A DNA stretch of 64,000 nucleotides from UBA7236 sp044227505. Its GTDB lineage: Bacteria; Bacteroidota; Bacteroidia; Chitinophagales; BACL12. Positions 45,462 through 53,700 of the stretch are shown here, piece after piece (positions within the stretch are counted from its first letter, which is position 1; each line of letters begins with the position of its first letter). The notes below the pieces were generated by a model. The model saw nothing but the letters and a program-made list of their open reading frames with translations, was not told the DNA's origin and did not search any database. Position numbers and translations under genes: made by a program. Where the stretch lies: NCBI GenBank assembly GCA_044227505.1, contig JBGAWP010000001.1:1-64000 (forward strand). Direction: 5' to 3'.

Positions 45462-46331
45462 ATGAAAGCGAATTTGCACAAACGATTGCTTCATTATGCC
45501 GCAGCTGTTCCAACTATACTCAGTTTGCAGCCCTTAGGAGGCCAGATCGTTGTGCACAATCCCGAACCAAATATTATTGGAGGTCTTAATACACCTGTTA
45601 GTCTTGATTTTAACGATGATGGTGATAGTGAAATGAATTTTGAAATTTCGGAAATGCATCATTCCGGAAGCGACTCTTATGGCGGTACCTATCATTATAC
45701 TACGCGTAAGATAATTGTGAATCCGGAAACCGGAGCGTTGATAGGTGATGGATATCCAAATGACATTATTCATTATGATGTGGAGCCAACAATGCTAGGA
45801 TATGATGAAATTATTTCCTCCGATGCCAGTTGGTATCGTCAGGATTATCAAATTTTATGTTCACTGGGTATTTCTGATTATGGAAATATATTTGCTGCAA
45901 AAGGAAATTGGTTAGATAAAAATGATACTGCATACCTTGGTGTAAAATTGACCTTAAATGGAAATTTACATTATGGTTGGGTCAGGTTGAATGTAAATTA
46001 TGATGAACCATCCTATACCATTCTCAGTTACGCACATAATGCTATTCCAGGTGCATATATTCGAGCCGGACAAATAGATCAACATACCTTTGATTTACAG
46101 GCTATGCAAACAGGGGAAAATATTTTGATCAGCCCTCCCGAATTTTTTATTGGTAAACCGTTAAACTTGCAAGTGCATGATCTGAGTGGTCATACCTATT
46201 TAAACGAACAGATAATGGGTGAAGAGATCAACTATTTAAATATGCTTGATAAATTATCGGGTATTTATATCATAACACTTTTTGATGAAAATATTTCAAG
46301 AAGTATTAAGGTGGTTTATATTCGTGGATAG
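45462..46331 (+). CDS. T9SS-sorted protein of unknown function, paralogue of the 25414 gene
   Basis: A 289-residue exported protein. It has a signal-like N-terminus (MKANLHKRLLHYAAAVPTIL), then SLDFNDDGDSEMNFEISEMH, a block with AYLGVKLTLNGNLHYGWVRL (about 163-182) that is shared with the gene at 25414, and a type A T9SS signal at the end (LNLQVHDLSGHTYLNEQ, LSGIYIITLFDENISRSIK). The relation to the 25414 protein is clear from order of blocks, though identity is low. The family is unnamed to me. Confidence 0.8.
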   Translation: MKANLHKRLLHYAAAVPTILSLQPLGGQIVVHNPEPNIIGGLNTPVSLDFNDDGDSEMNFEISEMHHSGSDSYGGTYHYTTRKIIVNPETGALIGDGYPNDIIHYDVEPTMLGYDEIISSDASWYRQDYQILCSLGISDYGNIFAAKGNWLDKNDTAYLGVKLTLNGNLHYGWVRLNVNYDEPSYTILSYAHNAIPGAYIRAGQIDQHTFDLQAMQTGENILISPPEFFIGKPLNLQVHDLSGHTYLNEQIMGEEINYLNMLDKLSGIYIITLFDENISRSIKVVYIRG

Positions 46332-46460
46332 TTGTCGCTCAGTAAAAAAAATAATTCAACTTATCCGTTCCGATTTACTCGTCTCCAATATCTAAAAAAT
46401 CCCTAATGCACTTTTCTTTTTGAAAATCCCGCACTAATTTTATATTCAAAATTTACCATT

Positions 46461-46919
46461 ATGAAAAAGTTAAATTTAGAAATTAAAATAAACGCCTCTC
46501 CCGAAAAAGTTTGGGATGCTATTGTAAATGTCTCAAAGTATCGAATATGGACTGCTGCTTTTAACGAAGGATCTTTTTTTGAAGGAGGCTGGAATAAAGG
46601 AGATACGATCAGATTTATTGGTCTTAATGAAGCAGGTGAAAAAGAAGGAATGATCTCTGAGATTGCAGAAAGTAATTACCCCGAATTTATTTCTATTCGT
46701 CACCTGGGTTATATTATTAAAGGTGTTGAAGATACAACGAGCGATGCGGTTAAAAAATGGGCTCCTTCTTATGAAAATTATACCTTGGTTAAAATAGATG
46801 ATAATCAAACGGAGTTTAAACTTAATATGGATGTAGCAGACGAATGGTATGATATGTTTATCGACATGTGGCCGAAAGCAATGGCGAAATTGAAGGAAGT
46901 GGCGGAAGCGAATAGCTGA
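46461..46919 (+). CDS. SRPBCC family protein (AHSA1/START-like)
   Basis: A 152-residue cytoplasmic protein. MKKLNLEIKINASPEKVWDA at the start and VSKYRIWTAAFNEGSFFEGG fit the SRPBCC hydrophobic-pocket fold (Activator of Hsp90 ATPase-like branch). The rest follows as NYTLVKIDDNQTEFKLNMDV and ends in the long helix MFIDMWPKAMAKLKEVA. These bind lipids or small molecules, or act as cyclase/chaperone helpers. Nothing here fixes the ligand. It is a free-standing gene. Confidence 0.85.
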   Translation: MKKLNLEIKINASPEKVWDAIVNVSKYRIWTAAFNEGSFFEGGWNKGDTIRFIGLNEAGEKEGMISEIAESNYPEFISIRHLGYIIKGVEDTTSDAVKKWAPSYENYTLVKIDDNQTEFKLNMDVADEWYDMFIDMWPKAMAKLKEVAEANS

Positions 46920-46972
46920 TAAGTAAGAAGGTGCCACCATAAAAAATTAAGAAATAATAGAACGGCGTTTCA

Positions 46973-47392
46973 ATGACCCAAATCACAATCGGTACTATAA
47001 CATTAAATGTTGATTTACAGGCAACTAAACAATACTACAGCGATAAACCAACTTTTCTATGCACCTGTATCGACTGTCAAAATTATCTGAGGCAAATTCA
47101 AAATATTATAAAGGCATTTGATGGACTTGACCAGAAGTTAGGAATTGATCTGACAAGAGATGTTGGCATTGGAAGTGATGAGTTAATGCCTCATGATTAT
47201 GATGATCATTTATTATATGTTATCCCTTACTATGTAATAGGAAGTTTAATATCACCATCAGGAAATTCTTATGAAGTAAATGATTGGATTAGGTTTCAAA
47301 TAAGAGATACCAATTACAATAAAACAATGCAAATCAAAGAGGATGCGTTTTGTATTTGGCTGGAAATACGACTTCCACCTCATGAACTTTAG
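46973..47392 (+). CDS. Conserved-type hypothetical protein with a CTCIDCQNY motif
   Basis: A 139-residue cytoplasmic protein. It has FLCTCIDCQNYLRQI near residues 28-42, LDQKLGIDLTRDVGIGSDE in the middle, and VIPYYVIGSLIS after it. This resembles a small family that I know from Firmicutes and Bacteroidota with a CxxCxNY site, often near toxin-immunity genes, but I cannot name it with certainty. The Cys pair could bind zinc. It starts 53 bases after the SRPBCC gene, so an operon is possible. Confidence 0.65.
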   Translation: MTQITIGTITLNVDLQATKQYYSDKPTFLCTCIDCQNYLRQIQNIIKAFDGLDQKLGIDLTRDVGIGSDELMPHDYDDHLLYVIPYYVIGSLISPSGNSYEVNDWIRFQIRDTNYNKTMQIKEDAFCIWLEIRLPPHEL

Positions 47393-47419
47393 CGTACCTT
47401 TAACCCAAAATTCCCCCAA

Positions 47420-47938
47420 ATGAAACTGCGTACAACCTACTTATTTCTCCTTTTTTCTCTGGTTTCCAATTTACTCCATTCTCAGGAAACCAATTTAGAT
47501 ACCATAGCACCCCGACCCCTGAATAGTTTTAATATAAATCTGGGTGATGCTTCGGGAATATCACTTAACTATGAAAGATTATTCAAAATTGGACAGAATT
47601 TTTTACTTGCTGGTAGAATCGGTTTGGGATATAATGAGGAATTTAAAACTGGATGTACTAGTAATAGTTGTCAATCAAAATATCTGACAGTTCCCGCAAG
47701 CATAACGATGAATTTTGGGGAAAAAAGGAATTTTTTCGAAGTGGGAATGGGTGGTACCAAACTCTATGGAGATTTAGAAAAAGATTATTGGTTATATCCT
47801 CTACTTGGGTACAGATTCCAGCCGTTAATAGGAGGAAAATTTAATTTTAGAATATATTTCTGTGTTCCATTAGGCGGGTATCTCGTTAAAGATATCTTTT
47901 TTAACCCTAGTGGTTTAAGTACGGGAGTGTTGTTTTAA
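47420..47938 (+). CDS. Putative outer membrane beta-barrel protein
   Basis: A 172-residue exported protein. The signal peptide is MKLRTTYLFLLFSLVSNLL. The mature part has alternating strands with aromatic ends: FNINLGDASGISLNYERLF, FLLAGRIGLGYNE, FFEVGMGGTKLYG, FNFRIYFCVPLGGYL. That is the pattern of a small eight-strand barrel. Two Cys (TGCTSNSCQSK) may form a disulfide. It starts 27 bases after the preceding gene. Function unknown. Confidence 0.7.
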   Translation: MKLRTTYLFLLFSLVSNLLHSQETNLDTIAPRPLNSFNINLGDASGISLNYERLFKIGQNFLLAGRIGLGYNEEFKTGCTSNSCQSKYLTVPASITMNFGEKRNFFEVGMGGTKLYGDLEKDYWLYPLLGYRFQPLIGGKFNFRIYFCVPLGGYLVKDIFFNPSGLSTGVLF

Positions 47939-47999
47939 ATTTATAGTCAAAACGAGGGTCAACGACAAGAAAACAGTGAAATTTGATAGCTTCCAAAAA

Positions 48000-48764
48000 T
48001 CACTTTCCCACCTCATTCAACCTCCAATCATACTCCATAAACTCAATCTTTGTCTCTTCACCTATTTTTACTTTTGAATATGTATTTATAAACTCTTTCA
48101 AACTTCCGTTTTTAGTAAAATCGCCTGTGAACCAGTTGAAAATAGAGCTTACCTGTACGCTGTCGGTGGTGATTTTATTTCGGGTGGGATCGTTGATGAA
48201 ATCTGTTGCCTGTTGCTGGAGTTGTTTCTCTAATTTATTTGCGGTGTAGGCTTCATTTAATAATTTGGGACAACTATAACTTGCGCAATTAACGGCGAAA
48301 TGAATTCTAGGTTCATTCATTTTTCGGAGGATATTGTGTTCAATGTTGTTGAGGTCCAGGATCTGCCCTTCAATATTTATAAATTTAATATCCCACACAG
48401 AATTAATAAATGCAACTCCGGATTGAATGTCTTTAATGCTTGCAAGCGGATAATTTCGAATAATTAATTGAATGGTGTATGCATTATAGGCATTGATCCA
48501 ATAAGCTAAAATTTCTTCCCGGCTCCAGGTTTTTTCATTGGGGTAATTTGTTTCTATTAATTGCAGGTAAGAATTTAGTTTCAGACTATCAGCAATAAAT
48601 TTTTCATAATTTACAAATCCCGCTTCATTCACATTGTTCTTGAGGAGACCATTAAAAATATCATGACTTATAGGTTTGGAATCGGTTTGAATGCCTGAGA
48701 TCGTTTTGCAGGAAACCACAACAGTTATAAGAAAAAGTATAAAAAGACCAGATAATAAGCGCAT
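48000..48764 (-). CDS. DUF547 domain lipoprotein
   Basis: A 254-residue lipoprotein. The lipobox is VVSC with Cys19. The DUF547 core begins at about residue 70: WSREEILAYWINAYNAYTIQ, then IHFAVNCASYSCPKLLNEAY (about 150) and FINDPTRNKI. The INAYN and C-S-CP residues are the family's conserved sites. DUF547 domains are found in membrane and redox-linked proteins of Bacteroidota and proteobacteria; no activity is settled. No link to its neighbours is visible. Confidence 0.88.
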   Translation of the reverse strand: MRLLSGLFILFLITVVVSCKTISGIQTDSKPISHDIFNGLLKNNVNEAGFVNYEKFIADSLKLNSYLQLIETNYPNEKTWSREEILAYWINAYNAYTIQLIIRNYPLASIKDIQSGVAFINSVWDIKFINIEGQILDLNNIEHNILRKMNEPRIHFAVNCASYSCPKLLNEAYTANKLEKQLQQQATDFINDPTRNKITTDSVQVSSIFNWFTGDFTKNGSLKEFINTYSKVKIGEETKIEFMEYDWRLNEVGK

Positions 48765-48821
48765 TGAAATATGTTTTGATCTCTAAAGATACGAATAGAA
48801 GTCCATAACGGATTTAAACAA

Positions 48822-48850
48822 AAAAGCACAGCTTCTATGCTGTGCCTTTT
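48822..48850 (-). terminator. Bidirectional terminator after the metalloprotease gene
   Basis: GCACAGC and GCTGTGC pair perfectly around TTCTAT, with A and T runs on both sides. It ends the minus-strand metalloprotease and would also stop plus-strand read-through. Confidence 0.85.
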
Positions 48851-48864
48851 GTTAGGAGTTGAAA

Positions 48865-51330
48865 TTAATTTTTAATGATCTCTTTAATAACGGTTTGGCC
48901 GCTTGAAAGTGTTGCTTTTATAAAATACAATCCTGGAGCAACATTGGTAATATCTAAATTTATTACACCTTGATCCTCTGCAATGGAATTATCAATTATT
49001 TTATTACCGGTGATATCAAAAACTTCAATATTTAATCCGCCGTTTAGCGCATTGATATATTCCAGTTGATAGATACCATCAGAAGGGTTAGGATAAATAT
49101 TCAGAGAAAAATTATTTTCTTCTTCAAAAATTAATCCCGGTAAAATATTTATGGTATAATCTTCCACCTCGCCATTAGTAAAGGTTTCGCAGGAAGTTGG
49201 ATATCCACCATATTTACTGCTGATGCGCATGCGTGTTAAACCTGTGGTTGCAGTTAACGGAATTTTTACATTTTTATTAAATATGGAGGAAGAGGTTGCT
49301 ACTTTTTGAAATATTTGTTCACCCGCATCTGTAAAATCTCCATCGCGATTGTAATCGATCCATCCTTTCCAATACATCTGATAAATAGTTCCGGAAAAAC
49401 CTGCGCTATATTTTAACGGATAAGTTCCACCTTTAGAAACATTGGTGGAAAGTGCTGTTCCATTATAATATCCTCCATCACTTCCTGAGGTTCGTGTTAT
49501 TGCTCCGATATTAATATAATCGATATGTCTTGATGCACTTGATGTTCCTGCACTCGCGCAATAAGTAAGGCCTGCAGGTGTAAAGGAAGCAGTATAATCT
49601 TCCACTTCGCCATAATCAAATGTTTCGCAGGAAGTGGCAAGTGCATTATATTTCATAGTAATGCGCATACGCGTTGTTCCTGTTAATCCAGCAGGAACAG
49701 AAAAACTTCCGCTCACTGCTGCAGTAACTGCACCGGAATTAAATACATTTTCTCCTGCATCAGTAAAATCAAGATCTTTATTGTGATCTACCCAAATAGA
49801 AAAATATTCGGGATAAGTTGCTCCTGAAAATCCTGGAGATAAAGTAAAGGATGCTGTTCCTCCGGAAGTTAAATTAATGGTTGTTGCAGTAAAATCTTCG
49901 TACCCACCATTATTTCCTGAATTATTATTTGTGCCTGCAATATTTATTGTTTGTATCCATTCATCGGCAGTGGATAATCCTAAGGATGCACAATATGTTG
50001 GTGCAACTCCGCAAGAAGTAACACAACCTGCAGCAGAAATAGTATTTCTTATCGCATTTCCAGGTTGTACTCCGAATCCATTATTAAAATTAATTCCATA
50101 ACCTGTGAGGTGACAATAACTCATGATAGTTCCGCCGTCAACGGGAGGAGGACCAGGTGCGCAACCACCTTCCGTTGTATAACAATTATCCAAAGCACCA
50201 CCAACCCATGCTCCGCAATTTTGTGTATGATAACTTCCGAATAAATGTCCCATTTCATGTGTAACAACCATTACTGTCCAACTATAGGTAGGAAAATCGG
50301 AATAACTTGCATCAATATCGCTGTAACAATATTTATAAGGGTTGCATAATCCGTTTATTGTTGCTGCAACTCCACCTAATCCACCCGGATCCAATGCCAA
50401 TAAGTGTGCAATATTTCCATTAAATGTTGTGCGATATGCCATAAAATCATCTAATGCACTAAAGGATGATGCAGCAGAATATCCGTCACTACTTGTCCAT
50501 ACAAAAATTTCGGAAATTTGTGTAGGAACACTTTCGTTGGTATAAATTACTGCCGAATTATTATAAATTCCGGTGATATAATTTGCAGTATTTGTTACGG
50601 AACCTTTATTTTGATATAACTGATAATCTGCTTCGAAATATATTTTCGGGCAAGCGGAAATTCTGGAACTACCTTCAATTTCCATGATCTCATGAAACTG
50701 ATCGAGATAAGATTCATCTTCAATAGTTGCGCATCCCGCATTATTATTTTCCACTAAAATATCGCGGTCGGAAAAGATGAGATAATCATTTAATTCCCCT
50801 TTTTTATATCTCCCGATATTAATATTTCCATCTGCAGTGGTGGAGATAATACCCATAATTTCATTTTCGAAAATACTTATTGCAACTATGGAATTGGGAT
50901 CATCTTTTACAATTCCCTGATAATAAACACCAGGCTCATAGTTTATAGCCTCTTCATTGGAAATATCGGTGCTGATCTTAAATTCATCAGCAAAAATATT
51001 AACCTCTATTAGTTCAAGGGAAAGGATATTGTTTTTGAACGGAATATTTAGCTCCAGTGCTGCATTTTTTGTTTTGTGTAAATTGTTAATTTGCATAAGA
51101 TCTAAATGCGCATAGGTAATATTATTTGCGAATGCATCTGTATTTATTTTATATGCAGCAGATGCATTTAATACAAATGGTGCTGCCTCTTTAAATTGAA
51201 TATTCGTGGTTTTAGAATCTGTTATCATTTTGGCTAATGGTTTTAAAGCCTTTGTTTGCCCAAATGATGTGTTGCATAAAATACATACGAGTATTAATGC
51301 TAAAAATGTAAGAGTAAATAATTTTCTCAT
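48865..51330 (-). CDS. Secreted reprolysin-like zinc metalloprotease with GEVED and T9SS domains
   Basis: An 821-residue secreted protease. It has a signal peptide (1-24) and a prodomain (about 25-205), followed by a zinc protease of the M12/metzincin type with HEMGHLFGSYHTQNC (HExxHxxGxxH, about residue 360) and a downstream Met-turn candidate, TIMSYC. Two GEVED-type domains follow with the pattern 'D.N.DLDFTDAGE' and 'GEVEDYT' (about 450-590 and 600-730). The last 85 residues are a type A T9SS signal (LNIYPNPSDGIYQLEY). The start MRKLFTLTFLALILVCILC is a good signal peptide. It probably degrades proteins outside the cell. The terminator at 48822 follows. Confidence 0.94.
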   Translation of the reverse strand: MRKLFTLTFLALILVCILCNTSFGQTKALKPLAKMITDSKTTNIQFKEAAPFVLNASAAYKINTDAFANNITYAHLDLMQINNLHKTKNAALELNIPFKNNILSLELIEVNIFADEFKISTDISNEEAINYEPGVYYQGIVKDDPNSIVAISIFENEIMGIISTTADGNINIGRYKKGELNDYLIFSDRDILVENNNAGCATIEDESYLDQFHEIMEIEGSSRISACPKIYFEADYQLYQNKGSVTNTANYITGIYNNSAVIYTNESVPTQISEIFVWTSSDGYSAASSFSALDDFMAYRTTFNGNIAHLLALDPGGLGGVAATINGLCNPYKYCYSDIDASYSDFPTYSWTVMVVTHEMGHLFGSYHTQNCGAWVGGALDNCYTTEGGCAPGPPPVDGGTIMSYCHLTGYGINFNNGFGVQPGNAIRNTISAAGCVTSCGVAPTYCASLGLSTADEWIQTINIAGTNNNSGNNGGYEDFTATTINLTSGGTASFTLSPGFSGATYPEYFSIWVDHNKDLDFTDAGENVFNSGAVTAAVSGSFSVPAGLTGTTRMRITMKYNALATSCETFDYGEVEDYTASFTPAGLTYCASAGTSSASRHIDYINIGAITRTSGSDGGYYNGTALSTNVSKGGTYPLKYSAGFSGTIYQMYWKGWIDYNRDGDFTDAGEQIFQKVATSSSIFNKNVKIPLTATTGLTRMRISSKYGGYPTSCETFTNGEVEDYTINILPGLIFEEENNFSLNIYPNPSDGIYQLEYINALNGGLNIEVFDITGNKIIDNSIAEDQGVINLDITNVAPGLYFIKATLSSGQTVIKEIIKN

Positions 51331-51782
51331 AGCAGAACTTTTTAGGGTTAAAAAATCGTGTATGTCTGCTTAAGGAAGGGAACCTAAAGGTGAATTTAAT
51401 TTTTGAATTTTGCAAATAAAAAGTGTAAGTGAACGGTATAAGGTGATGGATGGAGGAGGAAAGGATTGTTTTGCAAGAGTTTAATGAGCTTTATAGCCGG
51501 GAAGACGGAAAGGGCGGGAAGGATACGGGAAGAAGTTGAAGTAGTGTGTAAGTTTAATTTACTCCATGATGTTTTTAAGATTAAATAGGAAAATATTATT
51601 TAAGTTTTGCGATAATTTAAGTCCAGCTCCATGTGTCTTTTTTTGCCACGAAGACACCAAGGGCACGAAGATCACACGAAGAAATTTATGTAGGCTGAAA
51701 GTTTATTCTTACACCATAAAACTTTATAGTTTGAATTGGAATTAATAAAGTTGTACAATTCGATCTACAATAAAAATTATCC
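51331..51782. other. Intergenic island: purine tract and CACGAAG repeats
   Basis: No gene is seen. A purine-rich stretch (GGGAAGACGGAAAGGGCGGG) lies near 51500. The motif CACGAAG occurs three times in GCCACGAAGACACCAAGGGC to CACACGAAG near 51641-51681, the sort of repeat common in intergenic regions of environmental bacteria. The rest is featureless AT-rich DNA. Confidence 0.5.
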
Positions 51783-51784
51783 TT

Positions 51785-51833
51785 CGAATCCACAGAGATT
51801 CCCTTCGGGTAACACTGCGGGGACACTTGGGAT
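51785..51833 (+). repeat. Dispersed hairpin repeat R2, copy 1
   Basis: CGAATCCACAGAG, then ATTCCCTTCGGGTAA, then CACTGCGGGG. A second copy at 53575-53625 reads CGAATCCACAGAG, TTCGCTGCGCGTAA, CACTGTGGGG. CCC...GGG in this copy becomes CGC...GCG in the other, keeping the inner stem. Confidence 0.75.
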
Positions 51834-51834
51834 G

Positions 51835-51862
51835 CAGAACTCAGAACCCAGAACTCAGAACT
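51835..51862. repeat. Heptad tandem repeat (CAGAACT family, 4 units)
   Basis: CAGAACT, CAGAACC, CAGAACT, CAGAACT in exact 7-bp steps, right after R2 copy 1. Confidence 0.9.
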
Positions 51863-51890
51863 CATCCTCCGAATCTACAGCGTTTCTTTA

Positions 51891-51925
51891 TCCTACTTCC
51901 TATTTCCTACTTCCTATTTCCCATT
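51891..51925. repeat. Heptad tandem repeat (TCCTACT/TCCTATT, 5 units)
   Basis: TCCTACT, TCCTATT, TCCTACT, TCCTATT, TCCCATT in exact 7-bp steps, ending just before the AI-2E permease stop codon. The sequence is unrelated to the CAGAACT family but the period is the same. Confidence 0.9.
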
Positions 51926-51929
51926 CCCC

Positions 51930-53063
51930 CTAATCAATCCCCTGTGTCATTTTACGCACAATTTTTAGTTCACTGAAAAACTCCTTAGCAATAATCCGGA
52001 AGAATGCATACACCGGCATAGCGGCGATCATTCCGGGAACTCCAGCGAGGGAACCAAATACTAAAACCACAAAAAACACTTCTAATGGATGTGCTTTAAT
52101 TGAATTGGAATAAATAATGGGTTGCGAAATAAAATTATCGATGAGTTGTACTCCCTGGAAGAGAATAAATAATTGAATCAGCATTGGAGTGATATCAAAA
52201 TTGGGATCCACACTTAAATTCGTGGTAATGCCGATGAACATACCGAATAACATTCCGATAATTGGTCCGATATAGGGAATGATATTGATGATACCCGCAA
52301 ATAAAGCGATGAGCCAGCTGTTTGGCCCGAAACCGAGTGCCAGTAAGCCTCCTGCAATTAAAATAAATACAATAAGCGATTGAATGATCAACCCCACAAA
52401 ATATCGTGTGAGATATTTTTTACTCGATTGTAAAATGCGTTTTGCGTTGGGTTCAAATTTTGTAGGAGTGAGTATCATCACGATATTATAAAATAATTTT
52501 TCATCCCGCAAAAAGAAAAATGAAATAAAAGTGATGGAAAATAAAGCAACAATTATATTGCCGAGTCCGCCCAAAATATTATTAAAAATATGGGTGATGG
52601 ATGTAACATTTATCCAGTTCTTTAAATTATCATTAATGATCTGATCAACAGATTGTTGCGGTACATTGGGATCCTGAAAACGCACTACCAAAGAGTCGAG
52701 GGCTTCCATTTGTGCTTGTAATCCCATCGCAACTTGTTCAGTATTAATATTGCTGATATTATTTGTTTGTTCAACAACCAATGGTGTAAACATTTTAACT
52801 ATTCCGAAAATAATTCCGAATAAAACAGATATGGTAATTAAAGAAGAAAGTGCATTAGGGATCTTAAATTTTCCAATCTTAAAATGTTCTAGAAAATCGC
52901 AAATGGGTTTTCCGATAATGGAAATAATTGCGGCGATGATAAAATAAAATAATATTGTTGTGATCTGCAAGATCAGCCAAACAACTCCAAATACTAAAGC
53001 AAGGGTGATGAGTATTAATAAAGTTGTTCGAATGATATTGTTGTTGGACCAAGGTGTGGGCAT
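51930..53063 (-). CDS. AI-2E family membrane transporter
   Basis: A 377-residue inner-membrane permease of the AI-2E/UPF0118 family, which exports autoinducer-2 or acts in Na+/H+ exchange in some members. I start it at the ATG at 53063 (MPTPWSNNNIIRTT). The frame extends 27 codons upstream but that part translates the repeat-island module and is not protein-like. About 7-8 membrane helices are seen. The family signature is AGIINIIPYIGPIIGMLFG (about 275), preceded by FISFFFLRDEKLFY (about 187) and FILIAGGLLALGFG. No operon partner is adjacent. The substrate is unknown. Confidence 0.9.
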   Translation of the reverse strand: MPTPWSNNNIIRTTLLILITLALVFGVVWLILQITTILFYFIIAAIISIIGKPICDFLEHFKIGKFKIPNALSSLITISVLFGIIFGIVKMFTPLVVEQTNNISNINTEQVAMGLQAQMEALDSLVVRFQDPNVPQQSVDQIINDNLKNWINVTSITHIFNNILGGLGNIIVALFSITFISFFFLRDEKLFYNIVMILTPTKFEPNAKRILQSSKKYLTRYFVGLIIQSLIVFILIAGGLLALGFGPNSWLIALFAGIINIIPYIGPIIGMLFGMFIGITTNLSVDPNFDITPMLIQLFILFQGVQLIDNFISQPIIYSNSIKAHPLEVFFVVLVFGSLAGVPGMIAAMPVYAFFRIIAKEFFSELKIVRKMTQGID

Positions 53064-53218
53064 TGGATAAATTTTCGTGAAGATAAGTCTTTTGAAGATT
53101 CGAAGGGAGAGGAATCGAACCTGCTTGCTAACAGTGTCGGGCAAGGGGAGAAGGGGAAGGGTCTAAGGGGGAGTAGGAAGGAATGGGTGGGGAAGGGTTG
53201 AAAAGTATTAATCTTATA
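53064..53218 (-). other. Pyrimidine-rich tract and GTTAGC...GGTTCGA module before the AI-2E gene
   Basis: On the minus strand the order is a CCTTCC-rich tract (about 53150-53205), CCCGACACTGTTAGC and AAGCAGGTTCGATTCC (about 53115-53145), then the ATG at 53063. The same elements in the same order precede glycyl-tRNA synthetase at 17375-17478. Confidence 0.6.
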
Positions 53219-53540
53219 AAAATATCGAATAAAGAACAAGGAATAAAGAACATTGATCGGATCGACAGCCCGGGAGATATTGCTCCGCAGTGAATCGGGA
53301 TTAATATCCAATAATAATCAAAAAATAAAAAATATTAATCGGACTGACAACCCTGAAGATTTTTCTCGGTAATAAATCCTTATAATATCGAATAAAGAAC
53401 AAGGAATAAAGAACATTAAACGGATCGACAGCCCGGGAGATTTTCCTCCGCGGTGAACCAGGAGGAATATCAAATAATAATCAAAAAATAAAAAATATTA
53501 ATCGGATCTACAACCCGGAGTTTATTCCTCCGAAGTGAAC
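53219..53540 (-). repeat. Composite hairpin-repeat array B (4 units)
   Basis: Reverse complement of the type of array A. Units (from high to low coordinate) start near 53540, 53462, 53379 and 53300, spaced about 80 bp. Their variable parts alternate S3, S2, S3, S2 (S3 like ATTTTTTATTTTTTGATT, S2 like TTCTTTATTCCTTGTTC). The stem changes with compensation: CGGAG/CTCCG here versus CGAAG/CTTCG in array A. The CAGAACC heptads at 53535-53555 lie at the upstream end, as in array A. Confidence 0.82.
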
Positions 53541-53574
53541 TCAGAACCCGAACTACTCCATAAACTTTGAGCTC

Positions 53575-53661
53575 CGAATCCACAGAGTTCGCTGCGCGTA
53601 ACACTGTGGGGAAACGCTTGGGGTTGGTGAACTCAGAACCCTGAACTCAGAATTCAGAACA
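53575..53661 (+). repeat. Hairpin repeat R2, copy 2, and CAGAACT-family heptads
   Basis: R2 copy 2 (53575-53625) pairs CCACAG with CTGTGG and CGC with GCG. It is followed by GTGAACT, CAGAACC, CTGAACT, CAGAATT and CAGAACA in 7-bp steps (53627-53661). The composite R2-plus-heptads is the same order as at 51785-51862. Confidence 0.8.
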
Positions 53662-53700
53662 GAACATAGTTCGAAATTAATGTTTCAAGAGAAAAAAATC

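Noticed and set aside
53064..53144. 27-codon N-terminal extension of the AI-2E permease
   Set aside because: It lies in the conserved non-coding module shared with the glyS upstream region; the Met at 53063 fits the family.
53105..53150. A tRNA (T-loop-like GGTTCGATTC and the matching piece at 17468)
   Set aside because: No acceptor, D or anticodon stem can be paired and the T stem itself is incomplete.
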